30,586 bases of DNA, taken from the NCBI GenBank assembly GCA_009746045.1, contig RPFO01000837.1, forward strand, positions 1 to 30,586. Direction: 5' to 3'. The notes beneath the pieces are model-generated. The model saw nothing but the letters and a program-made list of their open reading frames with translations, did not search any database and was not told the origin of the DNA. The translations under genes were made by a program, and so were the position numbers. Source of the stretch: Mesostigma viride. Lineage: Eukaryota > Streptophyta > Mesostigmatophyceae > Mesostigmatales > Mesostigmataceae. Positions 1 through 10,400 of the stretch are shown here, one piece after another; the first letter of the stretch is position 1; every line of letters begins with the position of its first letter.

Positions 1-1
1 C

Positions 2-176
2 TGCCCGCGCCCATGGCCCGGGGAGCCTCGCAGACGTCACACTTCCCTCGGCGGTGGCCGGGCTGGTGCCGACGCGCCCACTGCGATGATGAACAGGTGG
101 CGACGGCCAGCCGCAGTCAATGTGGCCGCTCAAGCCACCATCGTCCTCATTGAGCTCAGCAAAAAACAAGCAGCAG
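2..176 (+). other. Possible partial exon at the window edge ending at a consensus splice donor
   Basis: Frame 2 of the plus strand is open from base 2 through 253, with TAA at 254-256. At 174-182 the sequence is CAG|GTAAGC, an excellent 5' splice site after 176. The part before it is GC-rich and would end in ...ATIVLIELSKKQAAG. A possible acceptor is gctctgcag ending at 449. Splicing there would reach a TAG about 14 codons later, making it a terminal exon. There is no homology I recognise, and the frame is short enough to be chance. A gene extending off the left edge is one reading; non-coding sequence is the other. Confidence 0.18.
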
Positions 177-1212
177 GTAAGCAGGAATGCTGGGCTTCAG
201 GTTGGCTAGGGGGCTGTGCGCTGGTGGCGCCTCTGCTGGTGGTCGGCAGTAATTAAGGCTGCTCTGTAGTGGCGGCACATGCACTTGCCCATTTGCCTGT
301 TGCAAGGAATCGCCATCATGGCTGACCCATGCACAAAGTAATAGGGCCACCAGCGACTAGACAGCTATCCAATGGTGCACACGCCTCTTCATGGGCGGCG
401 CGGATAGTGTGCTGGATGTTTGTACGATGCGTGTCCATGTGCTCTGCAGGACGTTTTCACGGGGGGAGCCTCCAGCAGGGCAGCATCTAGCTTTGTTCGC
501 CAGGCGCGCTATCGACCGGGCGTCAACCCTCAGAAGGTATCCAGGCTTGGCGTGTGGAATACGGACTGTACTTGCAGGACAAGCAGCACGTATGCTGACC
601 TATATGGTGGTCTGGGTCGCTTATGAGGCCGTACTTGCAAATTAGAATTACCTAGTAGAAGCACACGTCCATCTTGAGTCCACACACATGATGATGAGAC
701 CATTTGCCTGTGACCAGTTGTTCCGTGAAGACGCATTAGAGCGGCAGTGTAGCTTAAAGGAGGCCACCTCTAGGTGATGGGGTCAGGAGCTGGCCGTCGC
801 AGGCCACTCCTGTACTCTCGGGTCGCTGCAGCCGGGGAGGATCATCCACGGAAGCAGAGGCACTTCTTATACTTCTCAGGAGCAAATGTGACTCTTTGCG
901 TGTGCCCACAGGGAGTCGCCGCATCCCGGCAGGTCTTTGTGACTTAGTACTCGCCTGAGTGTACATGTGCGAGGAGATGTGCAAGGAGGTGTGCAAGGGA
1001 AATGGATCCGTAGAATGGAGGGAGGGTTCAGGCATGGTACGGGCTGGCGATCGGCAAGGTAGCCAGCAGCCATGTAGCAGGCACTGTCACATTGGGGCCA
1101 TATATCATCCAGGGGTGGGGTGCGGAAGATGCAATCAGGGCACTGGGGGCTGTAATAGCAACACTGCCTACCCTGTATGTATGGTGGAGCTAGGCATGGA
1201 AGTGATGTGGAA
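177..1212. other. Left flank without a recognisable gene
   Basis: This holds only short overlapping frames on both strands (84, 68, 64, 68, 93 and 99 codons). None has a domain, a credible composition or agreement between frames. No tRNA, rRNA, telomere repeat, long terminal repeat or inverted repeat is visible. The one internal structure I can support is the 12-bp repeat at 965-1000. Confidence 0.7.
965..1000. repeat. Short 12-bp tandem repeat, three copies
   Basis: atgtgcgaggag (965-976), atgtgcaaggag (977-988) and gtgtgcaaggga (989-1000) are three adjacent 12-mers with one to three differences between neighbours. The period is a multiple of three. In the plus frame that starts at 959 it reads MCEE, MCKE, VCKG. 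It may be a trace of coding sequence or just a micro-minisatellite. The surrounding 99-codon frame has no recognisable domain. Confidence 0.75.
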
Positions 1213-1294
1213 CGTAAGTGACGCAGCTGCATTACTCTACAGCATGAAGCCCCCGTAAGTGACACAGCTGCATTCCTCCACAGCATGAAGCCCC
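1213..1294. repeat. 41-bp repeat, two tandem copies abutting the main array
   Basis: Copy 1 is 1213-1253 and copy 2 is 1254-1294. They match at 38 of 41 positions, differing at gacGcag/gacAcag, cattA/cattC and ctcT/ctcC. Each begins CGTAAGTGAC and ends CAGCATGAAGCCCC. The next period would begin at 1295, where the sequence reads CGCAAGG, which is the start of the first 49-bp unit. The two families are therefore in phase at a shared CCCCG(T/C)AA(G/C) block. Their first 20 or so bases can also be aligned with one small gap around CGC..GCTG. A more degenerate copy may lie just upstream (ggcatggaag near 1195). I infer that this is a relic or founder of the array, or an unrelated short repeat that provided the recombination junction. 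Confidence 0.85.
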
Positions 1295-1486
1295 CGCAAG
1301 GTTGCGCTTGCTGAGACATGCTTTCTGTAGTATAGGTACGCCCCGCAACGTTGCGCTTGCTGAGACATGCTTTCTGTAGTACAGGTACGCCCCGCAACGT
1401 TGCGCTTGCTGAGACATGCTTTCTGTAGTACAGGTACGCCCGCAACGTTGCGCTTGCTGAGACATGCTTTCTGTAGTATAGGTACG
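1292..1486. repeat. Left-edge variant units 1-4 of the array
   Basis: Unit 1 (1292-1340) has G instead of C at 1300, which breaks the 12-bp palindrome and matches the CGTAAG of the adjacent 41-bp repeat. Units 2 (1341-1389) and 3 (1390-1438) carry a T-to-C change at 1382 and 1431, giving gtaCag instead of gtaTag. Unit 4 (1439-1486) is 48 bp because its C run is three long. Four changes in four units, followed by 304 unchanged units, is the usual pattern of a tandem array whose ends escape homogenisation. Confidence 0.93.
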
Positions 1487-4400
1487 CCCCGCAACGTTGC
1501 GCTTGCTGAGACATGCTTTCTGTAGTATAGGTACGCCCCGCAACGTTGCGCTTGCTGAGACATGCTTTCTGTAGTATAGGTACGCCCCGCAACGTTGCGC
1601 TTGCTGAGACATGCTTTCTGTAGTATAGGTACGCCCCGCAACGTTGCGCTTGCTGAGACATGCTTTCTGTAGTATAGGTACGCCCCGCAACGTTGCGCTT
1701 GCTGAGACATGCTTTCTGTAGTATAGGTACGCCCCGCAACGTTGCGCTTGCTGAGACATGCTTTCTGTAGTATAGGTACGCCCCGCAACGTTGCGCTTGC
1801 TGAGACATGCTTTCTGTAGTATAGGTACGCCCCGCAACGTTGCGCTTGCTGAGACATGCTTTCTGTAGTATAGGTACGCCCCGCAACGTTGCGCTTGCTG
1901 AGACATGCTTTCTGTAGTATAGGTACGCCCCGCAACGTTGCGCTTGCTGAGACATGCTTTCTGTAGTATAGGTACGCCCCGCAACGTTGCGCTTGCTGAG
2001 ACATGCTTTCTGTAGTATAGGTACGCCCCGCAACGTTGCGCTTGCTGAGACATGCTTTCTGTAGTATAGGTACGCCCCGCAACGTTGCGCTTGCTGAGAC
2101 ATGCTTTCTGTAGTATAGGTACGCCCCGCAACGTTGCGCTTGCTGAGACATGCTTTCTGTAGTATAGGTACGCCCCGCAACGTTGCGCTTGCTGAGACAT
2201 GCTTTCTGTAGTATAGGTACGCCCCGCAACGTTGCGCTTGCTGAGACATGCTTTCTGTAGTATAGGTACGCCCCGCAACGTTGCGCTTGCTGAGACATGC
2301 TTTCTGTAGTATAGGTACGCCCCGCAACGTTGCGCTTGCTGAGACATGCTTTCTGTAGTATAGGTACGCCCCGCAACGTTGCGCTTGCTGAGACATGCTT
2401 TCTGTAGTATAGGTACGCCCCGCAACGTTGCGCTTGCTGAGACATGCTTTCTGTAGTATAGGTACGCCCCGCAACGTTGCGCTTGCTGAGACATGCTTTC
2501 TGTAGTATAGGTACGCCCCGCAACGTTGCGCTTGCTGAGACATGCTTTCTGTAGTATAGGTACGCCCCGCAACGTTGCGCTTGCTGAGACATGCTTTCTG
2601 TAGTATAGGTACGCCCCGCAACGTTGCGCTTGCTGAGACATGCTTTCTGTAGTATAGGTACGCCCCGCAACGTTGCGCTTGCTGAGACATGCTTTCTGTA
2701 GTATAGGTACGCCCCGCAACGTTGCGCTTGCTGAGACATGCTTTCTGTAGTATAGGTACGCCCCGCAACGTTGCGCTTGCTGAGACATGCTTTCTGTAGT
2801 ATAGGTACGCCCCGCAACGTTGCGCTTGCTGAGACATGCTTTCTGTAGTATAGGTACGCCCCGCAACGTTGCGCTTGCTGAGACATGCTTTCTGTAGTAT
2901 AGGTACGCCCCGCAACGTTGCGCTTGCTGAGACATGCTTTCTGTAGTATAGGTACGCCCCGCAACGTTGCGCTTGCTGAGACATGCTTTCTGTAGTATAG
3001 GTACGCCCCGCAACGTTGCGCTTGCTGAGACATGCTTTCTGTAGTATAGGTACGCCCCGCAACGTTGCGCTTGCTGAGACATGCTTTCTGTAGTATAGGT
3101 ACGCCCCGCAACGTTGCGCTTGCTGAGACATGCTTTCTGTAGTATAGGTACGCCCCGCAACGTTGCGCTTGCTGAGACATGCTTTCTGTAGTATAGGTAC
3201 GCCCCGCAACGTTGCGCTTGCTGAGACATGCTTTCTGTAGTATAGGTACGCCCCGCAACGTTGCGCTTGCTGAGACATGCTTTCTGTAGTATAGGTACGC
3301 CCCGCAACGTTGCGCTTGCTGAGACATGCTTTCTGTAGTATAGGTACGCCCCGCAACGTTGCGCTTGCTGAGACATGCTTTCTGTAGTATAGGTACGCCC
3401 CGCAACGTTGCGCTTGCTGAGACATGCTTTCTGTAGTATAGGTACGCCCCGCAACGTTGCGCTTGCTGAGACATGCTTTCTGTAGTATAGGTACGCCCCG
3501 CAACGTTGCGCTTGCTGAGACATGCTTTCTGTAGTATAGGTACGCCCCGCAACGTTGCGCTTGCTGAGACATGCTTTCTGTAGTATAGGTACGCCCCGCA
3601 ACGTTGCGCTTGCTGAGACATGCTTTCTGTAGTATAGGTACGCCCCGCAACGTTGCGCTTGCTGAGACATGCTTTCTGTAGTATAGGTACGCCCCGCAAC
3701 GTTGCGCTTGCTGAGACATGCTTTCTGTAGTATAGGTACGCCCCGCAACGTTGCGCTTGCTGAGACATGCTTTCTGTAGTATAGGTACGCCCCGCAACGT
3801 TGCGCTTGCTGAGACATGCTTTCTGTAGTATAGGTACGCCCCGCAACGTTGCGCTTGCTGAGACATGCTTTCTGTAGTATAGGTACGCCCCGCAACGTTG
3901 CGCTTGCTGAGACATGCTTTCTGTAGTATAGGTACGCCCCGCAACGTTGCGCTTGCTGAGACATGCTTTCTGTAGTATAGGTACGCCCCGCAACGTTGCG
4001 CTTGCTGAGACATGCTTTCTGTAGTATAGGTACGCCCCGCAACGTTGCGCTTGCTGAGACATGCTTTCTGTAGTATAGGTACGCCCCGCAACGTTGCGCT
4101 TGCTGAGACATGCTTTCTGTAGTATAGGTACGCCCCGCAACGTTGCGCTTGCTGAGACATGCTTTCTGTAGTATAGGTACGCCCCGCAACGTTGCGCTTG
4201 CTGAGACATGCTTTCTGTAGTATAGGTACGCCCCGCAACGTTGCGCTTGCTGAGACATGCTTTCTGTAGTATAGGTACGCCCCGCAACGTTGCGCTTGCT
4301 GAGACATGCTTTCTGTAGTATAGGTACGCCCCGCAACGTTGCGCTTGCTGAGACATGCTTTCTGTAGTATAGGTACGCCCCGCAACGTTGCGCTTGCTGA

Positions 4401-7400
4401 GACATGCTTTCTGTAGTATAGGTACGCCCCGCAACGTTGCGCTTGCTGAGACATGCTTTCTGTAGTATAGGTACGCCCCGCAACGTTGCGCTTGCTGAGA
4501 CATGCTTTCTGTAGTATAGGTACGCCCCGCAACGTTGCGCTTGCTGAGACATGCTTTCTGTAGTATAGGTACGCCCCGCAACGTTGCGCTTGCTGAGACA
4601 TGCTTTCTGTAGTATAGGTACGCCCCGCAACGTTGCGCTTGCTGAGACATGCTTTCTGTAGTATAGGTACGCCCCGCAACGTTGCGCTTGCTGAGACATG
4701 CTTTCTGTAGTATAGGTACGCCCCGCAACGTTGCGCTTGCTGAGACATGCTTTCTGTAGTATAGGTACGCCCCGCAACGTTGCGCTTGCTGAGACATGCT
4801 TTCTGTAGTATAGGTACGCCCCGCAACGTTGCGCTTGCTGAGACATGCTTTCTGTAGTATAGGTACGCCCCGCAACGTTGCGCTTGCTGAGACATGCTTT
4901 CTGTAGTATAGGTACGCCCCGCAACGTTGCGCTTGCTGAGACATGCTTTCTGTAGTATAGGTACGCCCCGCAACGTTGCGCTTGCTGAGACATGCTTTCT
5001 GTAGTATAGGTACGCCCCGCAACGTTGCGCTTGCTGAGACATGCTTTCTGTAGTATAGGTACGCCCCGCAACGTTGCGCTTGCTGAGACATGCTTTCTGT
5101 AGTATAGGTACGCCCCGCAACGTTGCGCTTGCTGAGACATGCTTTCTGTAGTATAGGTACGCCCCGCAACGTTGCGCTTGCTGAGACATGCTTTCTGTAG
5201 TATAGGTACGCCCCGCAACGTTGCGCTTGCTGAGACATGCTTTCTGTAGTATAGGTACGCCCCGCAACGTTGCGCTTGCTGAGACATGCTTTCTGTAGTA
5301 TAGGTACGCCCCGCAACGTTGCGCTTGCTGAGACATGCTTTCTGTAGTATAGGTACGCCCCGCAACGTTGCGCTTGCTGAGACATGCTTTCTGTAGTATA
5401 GGTACGCCCCGCAACGTTGCGCTTGCTGAGACATGCTTTCTGTAGTATAGGTACGCCCCGCAACGTTGCGCTTGCTGAGACATGCTTTCTGTAGTATAGG
5501 TACGCCCCGCAACGTTGCGCTTGCTGAGACATGCTTTCTGTAGTATAGGTACGCCCCGCAACGTTGCGCTTGCTGAGACATGCTTTCTGTAGTATAGGTA
5601 CGCCCCGCAACGTTGCGCTTGCTGAGACATGCTTTCTGTAGTATAGGTACGCCCCGCAACGTTGCGCTTGCTGAGACATGCTTTCTGTAGTATAGGTACG
5701 CCCCGCAACGTTGCGCTTGCTGAGACATGCTTTCTGTAGTATAGGTACGCCCCGCAACGTTGCGCTTGCTGAGACATGCTTTCTGTAGTATAGGTACGCC
5801 CCGCAACGTTGCGCTTGCTGAGACATGCTTTCTGTAGTATAGGTACGCCCCGCAACGTTGCGCTTGCTGAGACATGCTTTCTGTAGTATAGGTACGCCCC
5901 GCAACGTTGCGCTTGCTGAGACATGCTTTCTGTAGTATAGGTACGCCCCGCAACGTTGCGCTTGCTGAGACATGCTTTCTGTAGTATAGGTACGCCCCGC
6001 AACGTTGCGCTTGCTGAGACATGCTTTCTGTAGTATAGGTACGCCCCGCAACGTTGCGCTTGCTGAGACATGCTTTCTGTAGTATAGGTACGCCCCGCAA
6101 CGTTGCGCTTGCTGAGACATGCTTTCTGTAGTATAGGTACGCCCCGCAACGTTGCGCTTGCTGAGACATGCTTTCTGTAGTATAGGTACGCCCCGCAACG
6201 TTGCGCTTGCTGAGACATGCTTTCTGTAGTATAGGTACGCCCCGCAACGTTGCGCTTGCTGAGACATGCTTTCTGTAGTATAGGTACGCCCCGCAACGTT
6301 GCGCTTGCTGAGACATGCTTTCTGTAGTATAGGTACGCCCCGCAACGTTGCGCTTGCTGAGACATGCTTTCTGTAGTATAGGTACGCCCCGCAACGTTGC
6401 GCTTGCTGAGACATGCTTTCTGTAGTATAGGTACGCCCCGCAACGTTGCGCTTGCTGAGACATGCTTTCTGTAGTATAGGTACGCCCCGCAACGTTGCGC
6501 TTGCTGAGACATGCTTTCTGTAGTATAGGTACGCCCCGCAACGTTGCGCTTGCTGAGACATGCTTTCTGTAGTATAGGTACGCCCCGCAACGTTGCGCTT
6601 GCTGAGACATGCTTTCTGTAGTATAGGTACGCCCCGCAACGTTGCGCTTGCTGAGACATGCTTTCTGTAGTATAGGTACGCCCCGCAACGTTGCGCTTGC
6701 TGAGACATGCTTTCTGTAGTATAGGTACGCCCCGCAACGTTGCGCTTGCTGAGACATGCTTTCTGTAGTATAGGTACGCCCCGCAACGTTGCGCTTGCTG
6801 AGACATGCTTTCTGTAGTATAGGTACGCCCCGCAACGTTGCGCTTGCTGAGACATGCTTTCTGTAGTATAGGTACGCCCCGCAACGTTGCGCTTGCTGAG
6901 ACATGCTTTCTGTAGTATAGGTACGCCCCGCAACGTTGCGCTTGCTGAGACATGCTTTCTGTAGTATAGGTACGCCCCGCAACGTTGCGCTTGCTGAGAC
7001 ATGCTTTCTGTAGTATAGGTACGCCCCGCAACGTTGCGCTTGCTGAGACATGCTTTCTGTAGTATAGGTACGCCCCGCAACGTTGCGCTTGCTGAGACAT
7101 GCTTTCTGTAGTATAGGTACGCCCCGCAACGTTGCGCTTGCTGAGACATGCTTTCTGTAGTATAGGTACGCCCCGCAACGTTGCGCTTGCTGAGACATGC
7201 TTTCTGTAGTATAGGTACGCCCCGCAACGTTGCGCTTGCTGAGACATGCTTTCTGTAGTATAGGTACGCCCCGCAACGTTGCGCTTGCTGAGACATGCTT
7301 TCTGTAGTATAGGTACGCCCCGCAACGTTGCGCTTGCTGAGACATGCTTTCTGTAGTATAGGTACGCCCCGCAACGTTGCGCTTGCTGAGACATGCTTTC

Positions 7401-10400
7401 TGTAGTATAGGTACGCCCCGCAACGTTGCGCTTGCTGAGACATGCTTTCTGTAGTATAGGTACGCCCCGCAACGTTGCGCTTGCTGAGACATGCTTTCTG
7501 TAGTATAGGTACGCCCCGCAACGTTGCGCTTGCTGAGACATGCTTTCTGTAGTATAGGTACGCCCCGCAACGTTGCGCTTGCTGAGACATGCTTTCTGTA
7601 GTATAGGTACGCCCCGCAACGTTGCGCTTGCTGAGACATGCTTTCTGTAGTATAGGTACGCCCCGCAACGTTGCGCTTGCTGAGACATGCTTTCTGTAGT
7701 ATAGGTACGCCCCGCAACGTTGCGCTTGCTGAGACATGCTTTCTGTAGTATAGGTACGCCCCGCAACGTTGCGCTTGCTGAGACATGCTTTCTGTAGTAT
7801 AGGTACGCCCCGCAACGTTGCGCTTGCTGAGACATGCTTTCTGTAGTATAGGTACGCCCCGCAACGTTGCGCTTGCTGAGACATGCTTTCTGTAGTATAG
7901 GTACGCCCCGCAACGTTGCGCTTGCTGAGACATGCTTTCTGTAGTATAGGTACGCCCCGCAACGTTGCGCTTGCTGAGACATGCTTTCTGTAGTATAGGT
8001 ACGCCCCGCAACGTTGCGCTTGCTGAGACATGCTTTCTGTAGTATAGGTACGCCCCGCAACGTTGCGCTTGCTGAGACATGCTTTCTGTAGTATAGGTAC
8101 GCCCCGCAACGTTGCGCTTGCTGAGACATGCTTTCTGTAGTATAGGTACGCCCCGCAACGTTGCGCTTGCTGAGACATGCTTTCTGTAGTATAGGTACGC
8201 CCCGCAACGTTGCGCTTGCTGAGACATGCTTTCTGTAGTATAGGTACGCCCCGCAACGTTGCGCTTGCTGAGACATGCTTTCTGTAGTATAGGTACGCCC
8301 CGCAACGTTGCGCTTGCTGAGACATGCTTTCTGTAGTATAGGTACGCCCCGCAACGTTGCGCTTGCTGAGACATGCTTTCTGTAGTATAGGTACGCCCCG
8401 CAACGTTGCGCTTGCTGAGACATGCTTTCTGTAGTATAGGTACGCCCCGCAACGTTGCGCTTGCTGAGACATGCTTTCTGTAGTATAGGTACGCCCCGCA
8501 ACGTTGCGCTTGCTGAGACATGCTTTCTGTAGTATAGGTACGCCCCGCAACGTTGCGCTTGCTGAGACATGCTTTCTGTAGTATAGGTACGCCCCGCAAC
8601 GTTGCGCTTGCTGAGACATGCTTTCTGTAGTATAGGTACGCCCCGCAACGTTGCGCTTGCTGAGACATGCTTTCTGTAGTATAGGTACGCCCCGCAACGT
8701 TGCGCTTGCTGAGACATGCTTTCTGTAGTATAGGTACGCCCCGCAACGTTGCGCTTGCTGAGACATGCTTTCTGTAGTATAGGTACGCCCCGCAACGTTG
8801 CGCTTGCTGAGACATGCTTTCTGTAGTATAGGTACGCCCCGCAACGTTGCGCTTGCTGAGACATGCTTTCTGTAGTATAGGTACGCCCCGCAACGTTGCG
8901 CTTGCTGAGACATGCTTTCTGTAGTATAGGTACGCCCCGCAACGTTGCGCTTGCTGAGACATGCTTTCTGTAGTATAGGTACGCCCCGCAACGTTGCGCT
9001 TGCTGAGACATGCTTTCTGTAGTATAGGTACGCCCCGCAACGTTGCGCTTGCTGAGACATGCTTTCTGTAGTATAGGTACGCCCCGCAACGTTGCGCTTG
9101 CTGAGACATGCTTTCTGTAGTATAGGTACGCCCCGCAACGTTGCGCTTGCTGAGACATGCTTTCTGTAGTATAGGTACGCCCCGCAACGTTGCGCTTGCT
9201 GAGACATGCTTTCTGTAGTATAGGTACGCCCCGCAACGTTGCGCTTGCTGAGACATGCTTTCTGTAGTATAGGTACGCCCCGCAACGTTGCGCTTGCTGA
9301 GACATGCTTTCTGTAGTATAGGTACGCCCCGCAACGTTGCGCTTGCTGAGACATGCTTTCTGTAGTATAGGTACGCCCCGCAACGTTGCGCTTGCTGAGA
9401 CATGCTTTCTGTAGTATAGGTACGCCCCGCAACGTTGCGCTTGCTGAGACATGCTTTCTGTAGTATAGGTACGCCCCGCAACGTTGCGCTTGCTGAGACA
9501 TGCTTTCTGTAGTATAGGTACGCCCCGCAACGTTGCGCTTGCTGAGACATGCTTTCTGTAGTATAGGTACGCCCCGCAACGTTGCGCTTGCTGAGACATG
9601 CTTTCTGTAGTATAGGTACGCCCCGCAACGTTGCGCTTGCTGAGACATGCTTTCTGTAGTATAGGTACGCCCCGCAACGTTGCGCTTGCTGAGACATGCT
9701 TTCTGTAGTATAGGTACGCCCCGCAACGTTGCGCTTGCTGAGACATGCTTTCTGTAGTATAGGTACGCCCCGCAACGTTGCGCTTGCTGAGACATGCTTT
9801 CTGTAGTATAGGTACGCCCCGCAACGTTGCGCTTGCTGAGACATGCTTTCTGTAGTATAGGTACGCCCCGCAACGTTGCGCTTGCTGAGACATGCTTTCT
9901 GTAGTATAGGTACGCCCCGCAACGTTGCGCTTGCTGAGACATGCTTTCTGTAGTATAGGTACGCCCCGCAACGTTGCGCTTGCTGAGACATGCTTTCTGT
10001 AGTATAGGTACGCCCCGCAACGTTGCGCTTGCTGAGACATGCTTTCTGTAGTATAGGTACGCCCCGCAACGTTGCGCTTGCTGAGACATGCTTTCTGTAG
10101 TATAGGTACGCCCCGCAACGTTGCGCTTGCTGAGACATGCTTTCTGTAGTATAGGTACGCCCCGCAACGTTGCGCTTGCTGAGACATGCTTTCTGTAGTA
10201 TAGGTACGCCCCGCAACGTTGCGCTTGCTGAGACATGCTTTCTGTAGTATAGGTACGCCCCGCAACGTTGCGCTTGCTGAGACATGCTTTCTGTAGTATA
10301 GGTACGCCCCGCAACGTTGCGCTTGCTGAGACATGCTTTCTGTAGTATAGGTACGCCCCGCAACGTTGCGCTTGCTGAGACATGCTTTCTGTAGTATAGG

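Noticed and set aside
280-720. Shared 11-12-mer (catttgcctgt) at about 290 and 700
   Set aside because: A single short match in 1.3 kb is close to chance expectation and extends no further.
1151-1155. TGTAA as a volvocine-type polyadenylation signal
   Set aside because: A 5-mer is far too common, and no supported gene lies upstream.
391-1258. Small ORFs of 64-99 codons in the left flank
   Set aside because: They overlap each other on both strands, lack recognisable domains, and fit chance openness in GC-moderate sequence.
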